From assembly GCF_008369935.1 (NCBI RefSeq), contig NZ_VTUZ01000004.1, positions 124,001-188,000 on the forward strand: a stretch of DNA of 64,000 bases. The letters are read 5' to 3'. Shown in pieces: positions 16,444-25,576 of the stretch (position 1 is the first letter of the stretch; each line of letters opens with the position of its first letter). The notes beneath the pieces were generated by a model, which had not been told where the DNA came from, searched no databases, and saw only the letters and a program-made list of their open reading frames with translations. A program made the translations under genes and the position numbers. The stretch comes from Paraburkholderia panacisoli (GTDB taxonomy: Bacteria; Pseudomonadota; Gammaproteobacteria; Burkholderiales; Burkholderiaceae).

Positions 16444-17622
16444 ATGAAGTATTCGAATCTGGTCGAGCGCCTGCAAGGCAGACGCACGTCCGCATGGGAA
16501 ATCCATCGTGTCGCGCAACTGGCGGAGGCGGCCGGCGAAGACGTGATCGTACTGAGCGTGGGCGACCCCGACTTCGCGACGCCCGCGCCGATCGTCGAGC
16601 GCGCGATCTCCGCGTTGCGCGGCGGCGATACGCATTACAGCGCGGTGTCCGGCCGCGAGCCGTTGCGCGCGGCGATCGCGGAAGAACACACGCGCACGAC
16701 CGGCTGCGCGGCGAGCGCGGCCAACGTCATCCTGACCGCGGGTGCGCAGAACGGCGTGTTCGCCGTGTCGCTGTGCCTGCTCGAAGCGGGCGACGAAGTG
16801 ATCGTCCCCGAGCCGATGTACCTGACCTACGAGGCCTGCGTGCGTGCGGCGGGCGCCACGCTGGTGGCGGTGCCGGTTGATCCGGCGCGGGCATTTCACG
16901 TCGATTGCGACGCACTCGAAGCAGCGGTTACGCCGCGCACCAAGGCCATTTTCTTCGCGACACCGTGCAATCCGACCGGCGTGGTGATGCCGCGCGCCGA
17001 TCTCGAGCGCATCGCACGGCTTGCCTGCCAGCATGATCTATGGGTGCTGTCCGACGAGGTCTATGCCGAGCTGACCTTCGAGCGCGAACATGTGAGCATC
17101 GCGTCACTGCCCGGCATGGCGGAGCGCACCGTGACCCTCGGCAGTCTATCGAAGTCACACGCGATGGCGGGCTGGCGCGTCGGCTGGGCGGTCGGGCCTA
17201 TGCAGCTGATCGAGCACATGGGGCGGCTCGCGCTTGCGATGCTGTACGGCTTGCCCGGCTTCATCCAGCAAGCCGCGTTGACGGCCGTGCAAAACAAGGC
17301 CGCCATTGCCGCCGAAATGCGCGAGATTTACCGGCGTCGGCGTGATGTGGTGTTCGAGCGCCTGCATCGCGTGCCAGGGTTGCGCTGCCTGTTGCCCGAG
17401 GCAGGCATGTTCATGATGGTCGACGTCAGCGGCACGGGTCTCGCGACGGTAGATTTCACGTGGCAGCTGTTTCGTGCGCAAGGGGTGTCGGTGCTCGACG
17501 CGAGCGCGTTCGGCGAGACCGCGAATGGCTTCGTGCGGCTCGGCTTCGTCGTGGAAGAGGCCCGGCTGATCGATGCATGCGAGCGGATCGCGGCGTTCGT
17601 GGGCGGGTTGCGGGAGCGTTGA
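16444..17622 (+). CDS. Pyridoxal-phosphate-dependent class I aminotransferase
   Basis: A 392-residue fold-type I aminotransferase of the aspartate/aromatic branch. Seen: VGDPDFATPAPIVE near the N-terminus, HYSAVSGREPLR, the Asn of CNPTGVV, SDEVYAELTFE with the cofactor-ring Asp, the Schiff-base lysine in SLSKSHAMAGWR (Lys237) and the substrate-carboxylate Arg in the last 30 residues. The amino donor cannot be predicted. The frame is open far upstream through rpoN in another phase, but the ATG at 16444 gives the normal family start; GTGAGCGCA precedes it. Confidence 0.9.
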   Translation: MKYSNLVERLQGRRTSAWEIHRVAQLAEAAGEDVIVLSVGDPDFATPAPIVERAISALRGGDTHYSAVSGREPLRAAIAEEHTRTTGCAASAANVILTAGAQNGVFAVSLCLLEAGDEVIVPEPMYLTYEACVRAAGATLVAVPVDPARAFHVDCDALEAAVTPRTKAIFFATPCNPTGVVMPRADLERIARLACQHDLWVLSDEVYAELTFEREHVSIASLPGMAERTVTLGSLSKSHAMAGWRVGWAVGPMQLIEHMGRLALAMLYGLPGFIQQAALTAVQNKAAIAAEMREIYRRRRDVVFERLHRVPGLRCLLPEAGMFMMVDVSGTGLATVDFTWQLFRAQGVSVLDASAFGETANGFVRLGFVVEEARLIDACERIAAFVGGLRER

Positions 17623-17872
17623 GACGGTGTTGTGCCTGAGCGTATGGGCGAGGCGACCGGCCCGCTGACGCCCCAGGCTTTCTTCGGCATTTCGGTTTGT
17701 TTTCGTTTCGTTTTGGCAAGCGATGCGCGGTGGGAAGAATGAGCCACCGGGTGAGTTTTCTGTTGACGGCACTAAAGCTTGCGTCAAGAATCGAGCGCCG
17801 GGTCCGTCTGCGATACCCATAGACACCCATAACCAGGACACCGGCGCATCTCGACTCGCACGCGGGAACGCC

Positions 17873-19669
17873 ATGGGCCATCGTCTCTACTTTTCGTTAC
17901 GCCAATTGCTGATGGCGGGATCGCTGGCGGCCGGTCTCATAGCAGTGGCCCTCGCTTTCGCCGCGCTGGCCGCGTTCAGTCAGTGGTGCGCGGCCGCCGA
18001 GCTCGACGATACATCCGATGCCGATGCCGATGCGGCTGTCGCAACGCAGAGCGCGGCGCCGGAGACCGGCGCGCCCGTGCGCAGCCAGACCGGCACGCAC
18101 AGTCGACGCGACGCGAACGTTGACGCGAACCAGCAACAGCACGATCCACACGTCATGCCGTCGCGCACGGGCAGCCAGCCGCGCACATCCTCAGCCGCTC
18201 GCAACGATACGTCGGACATCGCGCAGCGCAATGGCAAATCCACGGCTGTGATCCCGGTGCCACCGGAAACCTCAAGCGTCACCCAGCATTCGATCCGCCT
18301 CGATGGCCGCAAGATCGACTACACGGCGACCGCCGGCAACCTGCTGTTGCGCGACAAGACCGGCGAGGCCAATGCAAGCGTGTTCTACTTGGCCTATACG
18401 GTCGCCACCAAAGGACCCTCGACGCGTCCCGTCACCTTCCTCTTCAACGGCGGACCGGGCGCCGGCAGCGTGTTTCTGATGATTGGCTCGTTCGGACCGA
18501 AGCGGGTACGTACCGCGAGTCCGGCCAGCACGCCGCCCGCGCCGTACGCGCTCGACGACAACCCCGACAGCCTGCTCGGCGTCACCGACCTGGTGTTTAT
18601 CGATGCGGTGGGCGCGGGCTTGTCGAAGATTGTCGGGCATGGCGCGGGCAAAGACTTCTGGGGCGTCGATCAGGACCTCGGCGCGTTCTCGCAGTTCATC
18701 GACCGCTATCTGACGCTGAACCAGCGCTGGAATTCGCCCAAGTATCTGCTCGGCGAATCGTATGGGACCGCGCGTGCCGCGATGCTCGCGTATCGATTGG
18801 GGCAGAACAATATCGCGCTCAACGGTGTGATCCTGATGTCGTCCGTGCTCGATTCCCAGGCCTTTGCGCCAGGCTCGGATTTCAAAAGCGAAAGCTATCT
18901 GCCGAGCTTCGCGGCGATCGCCTGGTATCACGACAAGATCGTGCCGAAACCCGCCAGCTTGCCGGCTTTTCTCGACGAAGCCCGCGCGTTTGCACGCGGA
19001 CCCTACGCGCAAGCGCTCGCCCAGGGTGATGCGCTGCCCGACGAGCAGCGCGATGCGATCGCCGCGCGCATTGCGCAGTTCACCGGACTCGATGTCGGAT
19101 ACGTGAAGCGCAACCGCCTGCGCCTTTATCCTTCGCGCTTTCGCAGTGAGTTGCTGCGCGATCAGTCGCGCAGCGTCGGCCGTTACGATGGGCGCTTCGA
19201 AGGCATCGACTTCGACGATGCGTCGGAGCATCCGGATTTCGACGCGTCCGTGAGCGGCGTGTCGAGCGCTTTCGATGCGGCGCTGCATCGGCACTTCGCC
19301 GAGGACCTGCACTTCACGCCCGCCGAGCGCTACATGGTCTTTAACGACGACGCGTTGACGCACTGGGATTGGAAACATCGCGAATGGTGGGGTGAACATT
19401 TGACCGCGCCGTATGCGGCTGGCGACCTTGCTGAGGCGATGCGGCAAAATCAGCAGTTGCGTGTGATGTCGGTGAACGGCTATTTCGATCTCGCCACGCC
19501 GTTTTACGCGACCGAGTATGCGCTGGCGCATCTGGGGCTCGACGGGCCGCTGCGCGCCAATGTGCGGCTCGCGTACTATCCGACCGGCCACATGATCTAC
19601 CTCGACGATCGCGCATTGCATGCACTCAAGGGCGATCTGGTGAGCTTCTATGAGGCGGGCGCGCGTTGA
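17873..19669 (+). CDS. Exported S10-family serine carboxypeptidase-like protein
   Basis: A 598-residue protein with an N-terminal hydrophobic segment (LLMAGSLAAGLIAVALAFAALAAF) that is a signal peptide or anchor, then about 120 residues of Thr/Asp/Gln-rich low-complexity sequence, then an alpha/beta-hydrolase domain of the peptidase S10 type. FLFNGGPGAGSVF supplies the oxyanion region, GESYGTARA the nucleophile (Ser296) and PTGHMIY the catalytic His (about 573). Likely periplasmic or surface-exposed, releasing C-terminal residues from peptides. The start at 17873 puts the hydrophobic segment near the N-terminus; an in-frame Met at 17723 would bury it. Confidence 0.88.
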   Translation: MGHRLYFSLRQLLMAGSLAAGLIAVALAFAALAAFSQWCAAAELDDTSDADADAAVATQSAAPETGAPVRSQTGTHSRRDANVDANQQQHDPHVMPSRTGSQPRTSSAARNDTSDIAQRNGKSTAVIPVPPETSSVTQHSIRLDGRKIDYTATAGNLLLRDKTGEANASVFYLAYTVATKGPSTRPVTFLFNGGPGAGSVFLMIGSFGPKRVRTASPASTPPAPYALDDNPDSLLGVTDLVFIDAVGAGLSKIVGHGAGKDFWGVDQDLGAFSQFIDRYLTLNQRWNSPKYLLGESYGTARAAMLAYRLGQNNIALNGVILMSSVLDSQAFAPGSDFKSESYLPSFAAIAWYHDKIVPKPASLPAFLDEARAFARGPYAQALAQGDALPDEQRDAIAARIAQFTGLDVGYVKRNRLRLYPSRFRSELLRDQSRSVGRYDGRFEGIDFDDASEHPDFDASVSGVSSAFDAALHRHFAEDLHFTPAERYMVFNDDALTHWDWKHREWWGEHLTAPYAAGDLAEAMRQNQQLRVMSVNGYFDLATPFYATEYALAHLGLDGPLRANVRLAYYPTGHMIYLDDRALHALKGDLVSFYEAGAR

Positions 19670-19896
19670 GATTCGCGAGCCGATATGACGCGCTGGCATT
19701 CGAGCGGCCTTCGGACCTCGTTTAAATAGCGGGGCCGTCTACCCTTTGCCGCGAGTATCGTCCGTAGCATGCAAGCTCGGCGCGTGCCGTCGAACGGTAT
19801 AATCCTCGCACCGTGCGACAGTCGTTCAAAGTCGCGCGGGCCATCGGCCACTGCCTGCCAGTCTGCTTCGTCAACCCGGTTTCACCAATTGCTCCC

Positions 19897-20643
19897 ATGG
19901 AATTCCGCCCGATCCAGTCCTTCACGCGCAAACGGCTCTCCGACGTCGTGTCCGACCAGATCAAGCAACTGATCTCGGAGGGCACGCTGATGCCGGGCGA
20001 CCGGCTGCCTGCCGAACGCGATCTGGCCACGCAGCTCGGCGTGTCGCGGCCATCGCTGCGGGAAGCGTTGATCAGGCTGGAAGCCGACGGCTACATCGAA
20101 ACGTCGGGGCGCGGCGGCTTCACGGTGGTCGACGTAACCGCGCCGATCATCTCCAAGCCGCTCGCCGAGTTGCTGCTGCAAAATCCGCGCACCAGCGCCG
20201 ATATTCTGGAACTGCGCCAGGGGCTCGAAGCCATTTCGACCGTGTACGCCGCGCAACGCGCGACGGCGGCGGACCTCAAGAAGATCAGCGCGGCGTTTGA
20301 CGCGTTGAAGGCCGGCTCGCTGTCCCAGGATCGCGTGAATCTGGCTGAACTGGACGCCGCGTTTCACCTTGCGATTGCCGACTCCACGCACAACGTCGCG
20401 CTCGCTCATGTGATGCACGGCATCCATACGCTGATTCGCGAGGGTATGCGGCAATATCATCGGTTGATCGACTACGATGCCGCGATGGAAAAGCAGTTGA
20501 TGAGCCAGCATCAGGCTATCTACGACGCCGTGATGGCGCGCGACGCGCAGAAGGCGCGCAAGGCGGCCGAGCGTCATCTGACGTATGTGCGCGAGATGTA
20601 TAAGGACGACGCGGCGAATCCTTCGGCAAATGGGGTTGCGTGA
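19897..20643 (+). CDS. FadR-subfamily GntR transcriptional regulator (LutR/LldR-like)
   Basis: A 248-residue regulator. The winged HTH is at residues 10-75 (LSDVVSDQIKQLISEGTLMPGDRLPAERDLATQLGVSRPSLREALIRLE read in segments), and a helical FCD effector domain follows, with the expected metal-ligand Asp/His pattern (ELDAAFHLAIADSTHN, HQAIYDAVMARDAQKA, AERHL). It sits directly upstream of lutABC in the same orientation and is the likely lactate-responsive repressor. An in-frame Met at 19813 exists; 19897 fits the family. A TGGT-N3-ACCA-like half-palindrome (CGGTTTCACCA, 19877-19887) just before the ATG may mediate autoregulation. Confidence 0.9.
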   Translation: MEFRPIQSFTRKRLSDVVSDQIKQLISEGTLMPGDRLPAERDLATQLGVSRPSLREALIRLEADGYIETSGRGGFTVVDVTAPIISKPLAELLLQNPRTSADILELRQGLEAISTVYAAQRATAADLKKISAAFDALKAGSLSQDRVNLAELDAAFHLAIADSTHNVALAHVMHGIHTLIREGMRQYHRLIDYDAAMEKQLMSQHQAIYDAVMARDAQKARKAAERHLTYVREMYKDDAANPSANGVA

Positions 20644-20802
20644 GGGTATGAGTGCATAACCGTGTGCGTTAGCCCCACGCGTTGTCAGGGACTGTGTCTC
20701 AGTCTCAGCCCCAGCCCCAGCCCCAGCCTCTAGCCGTTCCCCGCTTCTTGCCCGCCCGCCGCGCGCTCCAGCCGGCAACCTGCCGCGCTCTTTCTTTCGC
20801 GA

Positions 20803-20845
20803 TTGACACCCTCCGGCGACTTCCTTATATTCTTGGTCAGACCAA
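20803..20845 (+). promoter_or_regulatory. Sigma-70 promoter with overlapping FadR-type operator for lutABC
   Basis: TTGACA (20803-20808), a 17-bp spacer and TATATT (20826-20831) form a near-consensus housekeeping promoter. Immediately after the -10 element lies the palindrome TTGGTCAGACCAA (20833-20845), which contains TGGT-N3-ACCA, the operator form known for FadR/LldR-type regulators. The position over the expected start site predicts repression by the regulator at 19897-20643. The leader to lutA at 20979 is about 135 bases. Confidence 0.82.
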
Positions 20846-20978
20846 CATGACCAAACTGGCCGAGCCGTCCTGAACTCGCACCAGGTCCGCGGGCGTACCT
20901 AGGCCCTCATGACCTTCCAGCCCGGTTCCGCAGTAGAGTAGGCCAATCCCCGCTCGCCGTTTTCTTTTCAAAGAGCTT

Positions 20979-21722
20979 ATGAAAGTCGCCCTGTTCATCC
21001 CGTGCTTCATCGACGCGTTCTATCCCGAAGTCGGGATCGCCACGCTCGAATTGCTCGAACGCTTCGGCATCGAGGTCGATTATCCGCAGGAGCAAACCTG
21101 CTGCGGCCAGCCGATGGCCAACAGCGGCGCGCATGCCGACGCAGCCGGCGCCGAGCGCGTATTCGCGCGCAACTTCGCAGGCTACGACTACATCGTCGGG
21201 CCGTCCGCGAGTTGCATCCATCATGTACGCGAGCATCTCACCGCGATCGAACAGACCAGCGAAGTGCAGAAAGTCCGCGCGAACGCGTATGAACTGGTCG
21301 AGTTTTTGCACGACGTGATCGGCGCGCGTGAATTTCCATGGGCCGAGTTTCCGCATCGCGTCGGCTTGCATAACAGTTGCAGTTCGCTGCGTCATCTGAA
21401 GGAAGCATCGGTGTCGGAAATCGCGGCCGCGCCGTTCTCGAAACCGCGTGCCTTGCTTGAATGTGTGAAGGGCATCGAGTTCGTCAAGCCGGCCAGACCC
21501 GACGAATGCTGCGGGTTCGGCGGCACGTTCTCGGTTACCGAAGAACCGGTGTCGGTGCGCATGGGGCAGGACAAGGTGCGCGACCATCTGAACGCGGGCG
21601 CCGAATACATCGTGTCGGGCGACATGTCGTGCCTGATGCACCAGCAAGGCTGCGCGGAACGCATGAAGGCCGACGCGCGCTTCATTCATATCGCGCAGGT
21701 CCTCAACGGAGCACGCGCATGA
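20979..21722 (+). CDS. lutA: LutA, Fe-S subunit of L-lactate oxidation complex
   Basis: A 247-residue cytoplasmic protein with two CCG domains (QTCCGQP near residue 46 and DECCGFGGTFS near residue 175), the cysteine-rich repeats that hold Fe-S or heterodisulfide-type centres in the GlpC/HdrB/LutA family. With LutB and LutC it oxidises L-lactate to pyruvate. The start has AAGAGCTT upstream. Its stop overlaps the lutB start (ATGA, 21719-21722). Confidence 0.93.
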   Translation: MKVALFIPCFIDAFYPEVGIATLELLERFGIEVDYPQEQTCCGQPMANSGAHADAAGAERVFARNFAGYDYIVGPSASCIHHVREHLTAIEQTSEVQKVRANAYELVEFLHDVIGAREFPWAEFPHRVGLHNSCSSLRHLKEASVSEIAAAPFSKPRALLECVKGIEFVKPARPDECCGFGGTFSVTEEPVSVRMGQDKVRDHLNAGAEYIVSGDMSCLMHQQGCAERMKADARFIHIAQVLNGARA

Positions 21723-23110
21723 GCCGGATCGACCACGCGAAAGCCGCGGGCGCTTTCATCAAGAAGACCGAGCACGTCGCGTTTCACGACAAACGGCTGT
21801 GGGATTTGCGTGAGAAGCGCGATGCGCAGGCGCATGGCATCGCCGAATGGGAGACGCTGCGCGAACTGGCATCGGGCATCAAGGAACATACGCTGTCGAA
21901 CCTGGCCGACTATCTCGAACAGTTTGCCGCGGCGGCCGAGGCCAATGGCGTCGTCGTGCATTGGGCCGCCACCGCCGAGGAACACAACACGCTGGTGCAC
22001 AAGATCATGTCCGAGCGCGGCATGACCACGCTCGTCAAAAGCAAGTCGATGCTCACCGACGAATGCAAGATGCGCGAGTATCTCGAACCGCGCGGTATTA
22101 CGGTGATGGAGACCGATCTGGGCGAACGCATCCAGCAGCTCGACCATCAGGACCCCAGCCACATGGTGGTGCCCGCGGTCCATAAGCTGCGCGCCGATGT
22201 CGCCGAGCTGTTCGGCCGCACCATCGGCACCGATCCGAAGAATAGCGACATCCACTATCTCGCGGAGAGCCAGCGGATGAATACGCGCCCGTACTTCGTG
22301 CGCGAAAAGACCGCCGGCATGACCGGCTGCAACTTCGCGGTGGCGGAGACGGGCACGGTCGTCGTGTGTACTAACGAAGGCAACGCGGATCTGTCCGCAA
22401 ACGTTCCGCCGTTGCATATCGCGTCGATCGGCATCGAGAAGCTGATCCCCAGGGTGTCGGATCTCGGCGTGTTCATCCGCATGCTGTCGCGCAGCGCGCT
22501 GGGCTCGCCGATCACGCAGTACACGTCGCATTTCCGCGCGCCGCGTCCGGGCACCGAGATGCATTTCATCCTCGTCGATCATGGCCGCTCGGAGCGGCTT
22601 GCGATGGAGGACTTCTGGTACTCGCTCAAGTGCATCCGCTGCGGCGCCTGCATGAACACCTGTCCGGTGTATCGGCGCAGCGGCGGACTCTCGTATGGCG
22701 GAACCTATTCGGGGCCGATCGGCGCGATCATCAATCCGACCTTCGATCTGAAGCGCTACAGTGCATTGCCGTTCGCGTCGACGCTCAACGGCAGCTGCAC
22801 GAACGTGTGTCCGGTGAAGATCAACATTCACGAGCAGATCTACAAATGGCGCACGGTGATCGCCGAGCGTCATGAAGTGCCGTTCGTGAAGCAGGAAGTG
22901 TTGAAGATGGCCGGGCGTCTGCTGGCGAGCCCGACCTTGTATCGCGCGACGGTGTCGTCGATGGGCGGCGCATTACGGCATCTGCCGAATTTCGTGCTGT
23001 ATAACCCGCTCAACATCTGGGGCAAGCAGCGTGAGTTGCCGGAAGCGCCGAAGCTGACCTTCCATGCCTGGTACAAGAAAAATCGTGGAGGTGGTGATGG
23101 CAACGCGTGA
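21719..23110 (+). CDS. lutB: LutB, iron-sulfur cluster-binding lactate utilisation protein
   Basis: A 463-residue protein with an N-terminal LUD-type domain and two 4Fe-4S ferredoxin motifs near the C-terminus (CIRCGACMNTCPVYRR and GSCTNVCPVKINIHEQI). This is the standard LutB/YkgF layout, passing electrons from lactate oxidation to the respiratory chain. The start at 21719 overlaps the lutA stop; the frame is open upstream through lutA but that extension is spurious. It overlaps lutC by 14 bases. Confidence 0.94.
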   Translation: MSRIDHAKAAGAFIKKTEHVAFHDKRLWDLREKRDAQAHGIAEWETLRELASGIKEHTLSNLADYLEQFAAAAEANGVVVHWAATAEEHNTLVHKIMSERGMTTLVKSKSMLTDECKMREYLEPRGITVMETDLGERIQQLDHQDPSHMVVPAVHKLRADVAELFGRTIGTDPKNSDIHYLAESQRMNTRPYFVREKTAGMTGCNFAVAETGTVVVCTNEGNADLSANVPPLHIASIGIEKLIPRVSDLGVFIRMLSRSALGSPITQYTSHFRAPRPGTEMHFILVDHGRSERLAMEDFWYSLKCIRCGACMNTCPVYRRSGGLSYGGTYSGPIGAIINPTFDLKRYSALPFASTLNGSCTNVCPVKINIHEQIYKWRTVIAERHEVPFVKQEVLKMAGRLLASPTLYRATVSSMGGALRHLPNFVLYNPLNIWGKQRELPEAPKLTFHAWYKKNRGGGDGNA

Positions 23111-23681
23111 GGCTTTTCTCGCGAAGGTGCGCGCCGCGCAACCGCCGGCGCGACCGCGTCCGGACGTGCCGCTGTTCGACACGCCGGGCGGCGATCTTCG
23201 TGCGCGATTCACGACGGCATTGCAGGCGATGGGCGGTACCTGTGTCGAGGCCGCGACCGCCGGCGAGGTGAGCGCTTTGATCCGGGAGCGGTTCGGCGAC
23301 GCGGTGTCGATTGCATCGGCAAGCCCCGAAGTGCCGGGTACGCGCGCGCTGACGGCGGACACGCAACCCGCTTCGTTGCAGGACGTCGACGTCGGCGTGG
23401 TGCGTGCACGCTTTGGGGTGGCCGAAACCGGCTCGGTCTGGTTCAGCGAACGCGAGTATGTGGTCAACGCGCTGGGCTATATCGTCCAGCATCTGATCGT
23501 GTTGCTCGATCCCGCGCAAATGGTCGATGGCTTGCAGGACGTCTACCGGCGTGACGATTTCCGCGACGCGCGTTACGCGGCGCTCGTCACCGGACCTTCT
23601 GCGACCGCCGATATTGAAGGCGTGCTGATTCGCGGCGCGCAGGGCGTGCGCTCGTTGACCGTGGTGTGGGTGGCCGCTTGA
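23097..23681 (+). CDS. lutC: LutC, LUD-domain lactate utilisation protein
   Basis: A 194-residue protein with one LUD domain (DVGVVRARFGVAETGSVWFSE, GYIVQHLIVLLDPAQMV, TGPSATADIEGVLIRGAQGVRSLTVV in pieces), as in LutC/YkgG. The start ATG at 23097 has GGAGGTG just upstream and lies inside the end of lutB, so translation is coupled. No lactate permease gene is next to the operon in this window. Confidence 0.93.
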   Translation: MATREAFLAKVRAAQPPARPRPDVPLFDTPGGDLRARFTTALQAMGGTCVEAATAGEVSALIRERFGDAVSIASASPEVPGTRALTADTQPASLQDVDVGVVRARFGVAETGSVWFSEREYVVNALGYIVQHLIVLLDPAQMVDGLQDVYRRDDFRDARYAALVTGPSATADIEGVLIRGAQGVRSLTVVWVAA

Positions 23682-23689
23682 AGCAATTT

Positions 23690-23719
23690 CCGCAGGGGCC
23701 GGGATGCACCCTGCGGTTT
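23690..23719 (+). terminator. Terminator of the lut operon
   Basis: CCGCAGGG (23690-23697) pairs with CCCTGCGG (23709-23716) across an 11-base loop and is followed by TTTC. It starts eight bases after the lutC stop. Confidence 0.7.
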
Positions 23720-23769
23720 CATTGGTGAGCCGCTACTGGCCGCCTCCGCCACGGACTTTGCTATCATCA

Positions 23770-23785
23770 CTGTATAAACATACAG
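23770..23785 (+). promoter_or_regulatory. LexA (SOS) box
   Basis: CTGTATAAACATACAG matches the gamma/betaproteobacterial LexA consensus CTGT-N8-ACAG exactly, with an AT-rich centre. It contains a TATAAA -10-like element (23773-23778), so LexA would sit on the promoter. The start codon of the nuclease gene follows within four bases, implying a leaderless or very short-leader transcript unless a later start is used. Confidence 0.82.
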
Positions 23786-23788
23786 TCT

Positions 23789-25576
23789 GTGTACAAGCCC
23801 GTGGCAACCGATGCTCAGTCAGATTTCCGCTCTGACGTCCCTTACTATCTGCTGAATTTCGAGCGCGCGCTGGCGTGGCTCGCCACGCGTTACGACGATC
23901 TGATGGACGCCCAGGAGCATGCGTTCATCGACGCGTTCGCCGGCTTGCCACAGCCGGCGCGGGCGCTGCTCGTGCGCATGCTGATGCGCAAAGGCACGTT
24001 GTTTCGCGCGAGCCGTCTGTCTTATGAGGAGATCGGCTGTCCGTTGCAGGCGGCCGCGCCGATGGCGGCGCTCGGCTGGATCGATACCGAACCGGCGCTC
24101 ACACTCGACGATCTGTTCGCGCTCAGCACACGCGCCCAGTTGCTGGAGATATTCGCACAAGCCATTGCGTCGATTCCCGGTGCAAAGAGCTTGCGCAAGC
24201 CGGATCTGCTGGAAACGCTACGGCCGTTTTATGCAGGCGACAGCGAGGAAGAAAACCGCCCGCAACGCCCGCTTTCCGTATGGCATGCGCAGACCACGGA
24301 TTGCGTCCTTCACGTCGTCATTGCGCCGCTTTGCGAACGCTTGCGTCTGATGTTCTTCGGCAACTTGCAGCAAGACTGGTCGGAGTTCGTGCTCGCCGAT
24401 CTCGGCGTGTTCCAGTACGAAAAGGTGGCGTTCGCGCCTTCGTCGCGCGCGTTCCAGCAACGCGCGGACATTGACGTCTATCTCGCGCTGCATGCGTGCC
24501 GCGAAGCACTGGAGTGGCTTTCCATCGACGGCGCCGCGACGACGCACGAAGAACTCGTCGCCACCGTCGCCGCGATCGAGACCGCGAATCCGTGGCTCGA
24601 AACGCGTCGCGCGAAATTGCTGTTCCGTATCGGCCAGGATTGCGAACGCCGGCAGCACTGGAGCGCCGCGCTCGCTGTTTATGAAGGATGCGCGTGGCCC
24701 GGTGCGCGCCATCGGCGCATGCGAGTGCTCGAACGCAGCGAGCGCTTCGACGAAGCCTTCGCGCTGGCCTCGCAGGCGGCCCTCGCGCCGGAAAGCGAAG
24801 AAGAGGCGCAGCGCATCGCGCGCATGTTGCCGCGTTTGCGGCGCAAGCGCGGCGAACCGGCGCAACGCTTGCCGGCCGCTCGGCCGGTCGAGCGCAGCAC
24901 GCTGGTGTTGACGAAGCCCGAGACGCCGCAAGCGGTCGAATACATCGCGCGCGATCATCTGACTTGCGATGCCGCACCGGTGCACTACGTCGAAAACGCG
25001 CTGATCAACTCGCTGTTCGGTTTGCTGTGTTGGGAGCCGGTTTTCGCGGCGCTGCCCGGCGCGTTTTTTCATCCGTTCCAGCGCGGGCCGGCCGATCTGC
25101 ACGCACCGGATTTTCACGCGCGCCGCGCGGAACAGTTCGCCGGGTGTCTGGCGCAACTCGATAGCGGCGTTTATCGCGAGACGATTCTGCGGCATCTGCA
25201 CAGCAAGGCCGGGCTGCAATCGCCGTTCGTGTTCTGGGGGCCGCTTACGCCGGATCTCGTCGTGCTGGCGCTCGACTGTTTGCCCGCCGCGCACCTGAAG
25301 CTGTGGTTCGAGCGCCTGCTGCGCGATATTCGCGGCAACCGTTCGGGCTTGCCGGACCTGATTCGCTTCTGGCCGGCCGAACGCCGCTACGAGTTGATCG
25401 AGGTGAAGGGCCCCGGCGATCGCTTGCAGGACAATCAGATTCGCTGGCTCGCGTACTGCGCGCAGCATGGGATGCCGGTGCGGGTGCTCGACGTGCGGTG
25501 GGCTGAAGAAGCGCTCATCGAACCTGAAGCCGTGGCGCAGAGCATCGCAAAGTTCGACACCGGGGCAGCGGCATGA
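23789..25576 (+). CDS. FAN1-like VRR-NUC domain nuclease
   Basis: A 595-residue cytoplasmic protein. The last ~80 residues are a VRR-NUC domain of the PD-(D/E)xK nuclease superfamily: SGLPDLIRFW, then ELIEVKGPGDRLQDNQIRWL, with catalytic Asp, Glu and Lys. The helical N-terminal 400 residues resemble bacterial FAN1, a structure-selective nuclease acting on interstrand cross-links and flaps. The annotated start is GTG (23789); another in-frame GTG lies at 23801. Its ATGA overlap (25573-25576) with the following helicase gene and the LexA box directly upstream indicate an SOS-controlled repair operon. FAN1 function is inferred from family resemblance. Confidence 0.87.
   Translation: MYKPVATDAQSDFRSDVPYYLLNFERALAWLATRYDDLMDAQEHAFIDAFAGLPQPARALLVRMLMRKGTLFRASRLSYEEIGCPLQAAAPMAALGWIDTEPALTLDDLFALSTRAQLLEIFAQAIASIPGAKSLRKPDLLETLRPFYAGDSEEENRPQRPLSVWHAQTTDCVLHVVIAPLCERLRLMFFGNLQQDWSEFVLADLGVFQYEKVAFAPSSRAFQQRADIDVYLALHACREALEWLSIDGAATTHEELVATVAAIETANPWLETRRAKLLFRIGQDCERRQHWSAALAVYEGCAWPGARHRRMRVLERSERFDEAFALASQAALAPESEEEAQRIARMLPRLRRKRGEPAQRLPAARPVERSTLVLTKPETPQAVEYIARDHLTCDAAPVHYVENALINSLFGLLCWEPVFAALPGAFFHPFQRGPADLHAPDFHARRAEQFAGCLAQLDSGVYRETILRHLHSKAGLQSPFVFWGPLTPDLVVLALDCLPAAHLKLWFERLLRDIRGNRSGLPDLIRFWPAERRYELIEVKGPGDRLQDNQIRWLAYCAQHGMPVRVLDVRWAEEALIEPEAVAQSIAKFDTGAAA

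Noticed and set aside
15613..17622. 669-codon frame running from inside rpoN through the aminotransferase
   Set aside because: The first part is an out-of-phase reading of rpoN and the rpoN terminator intervenes; the aminotransferase starts at 16444.
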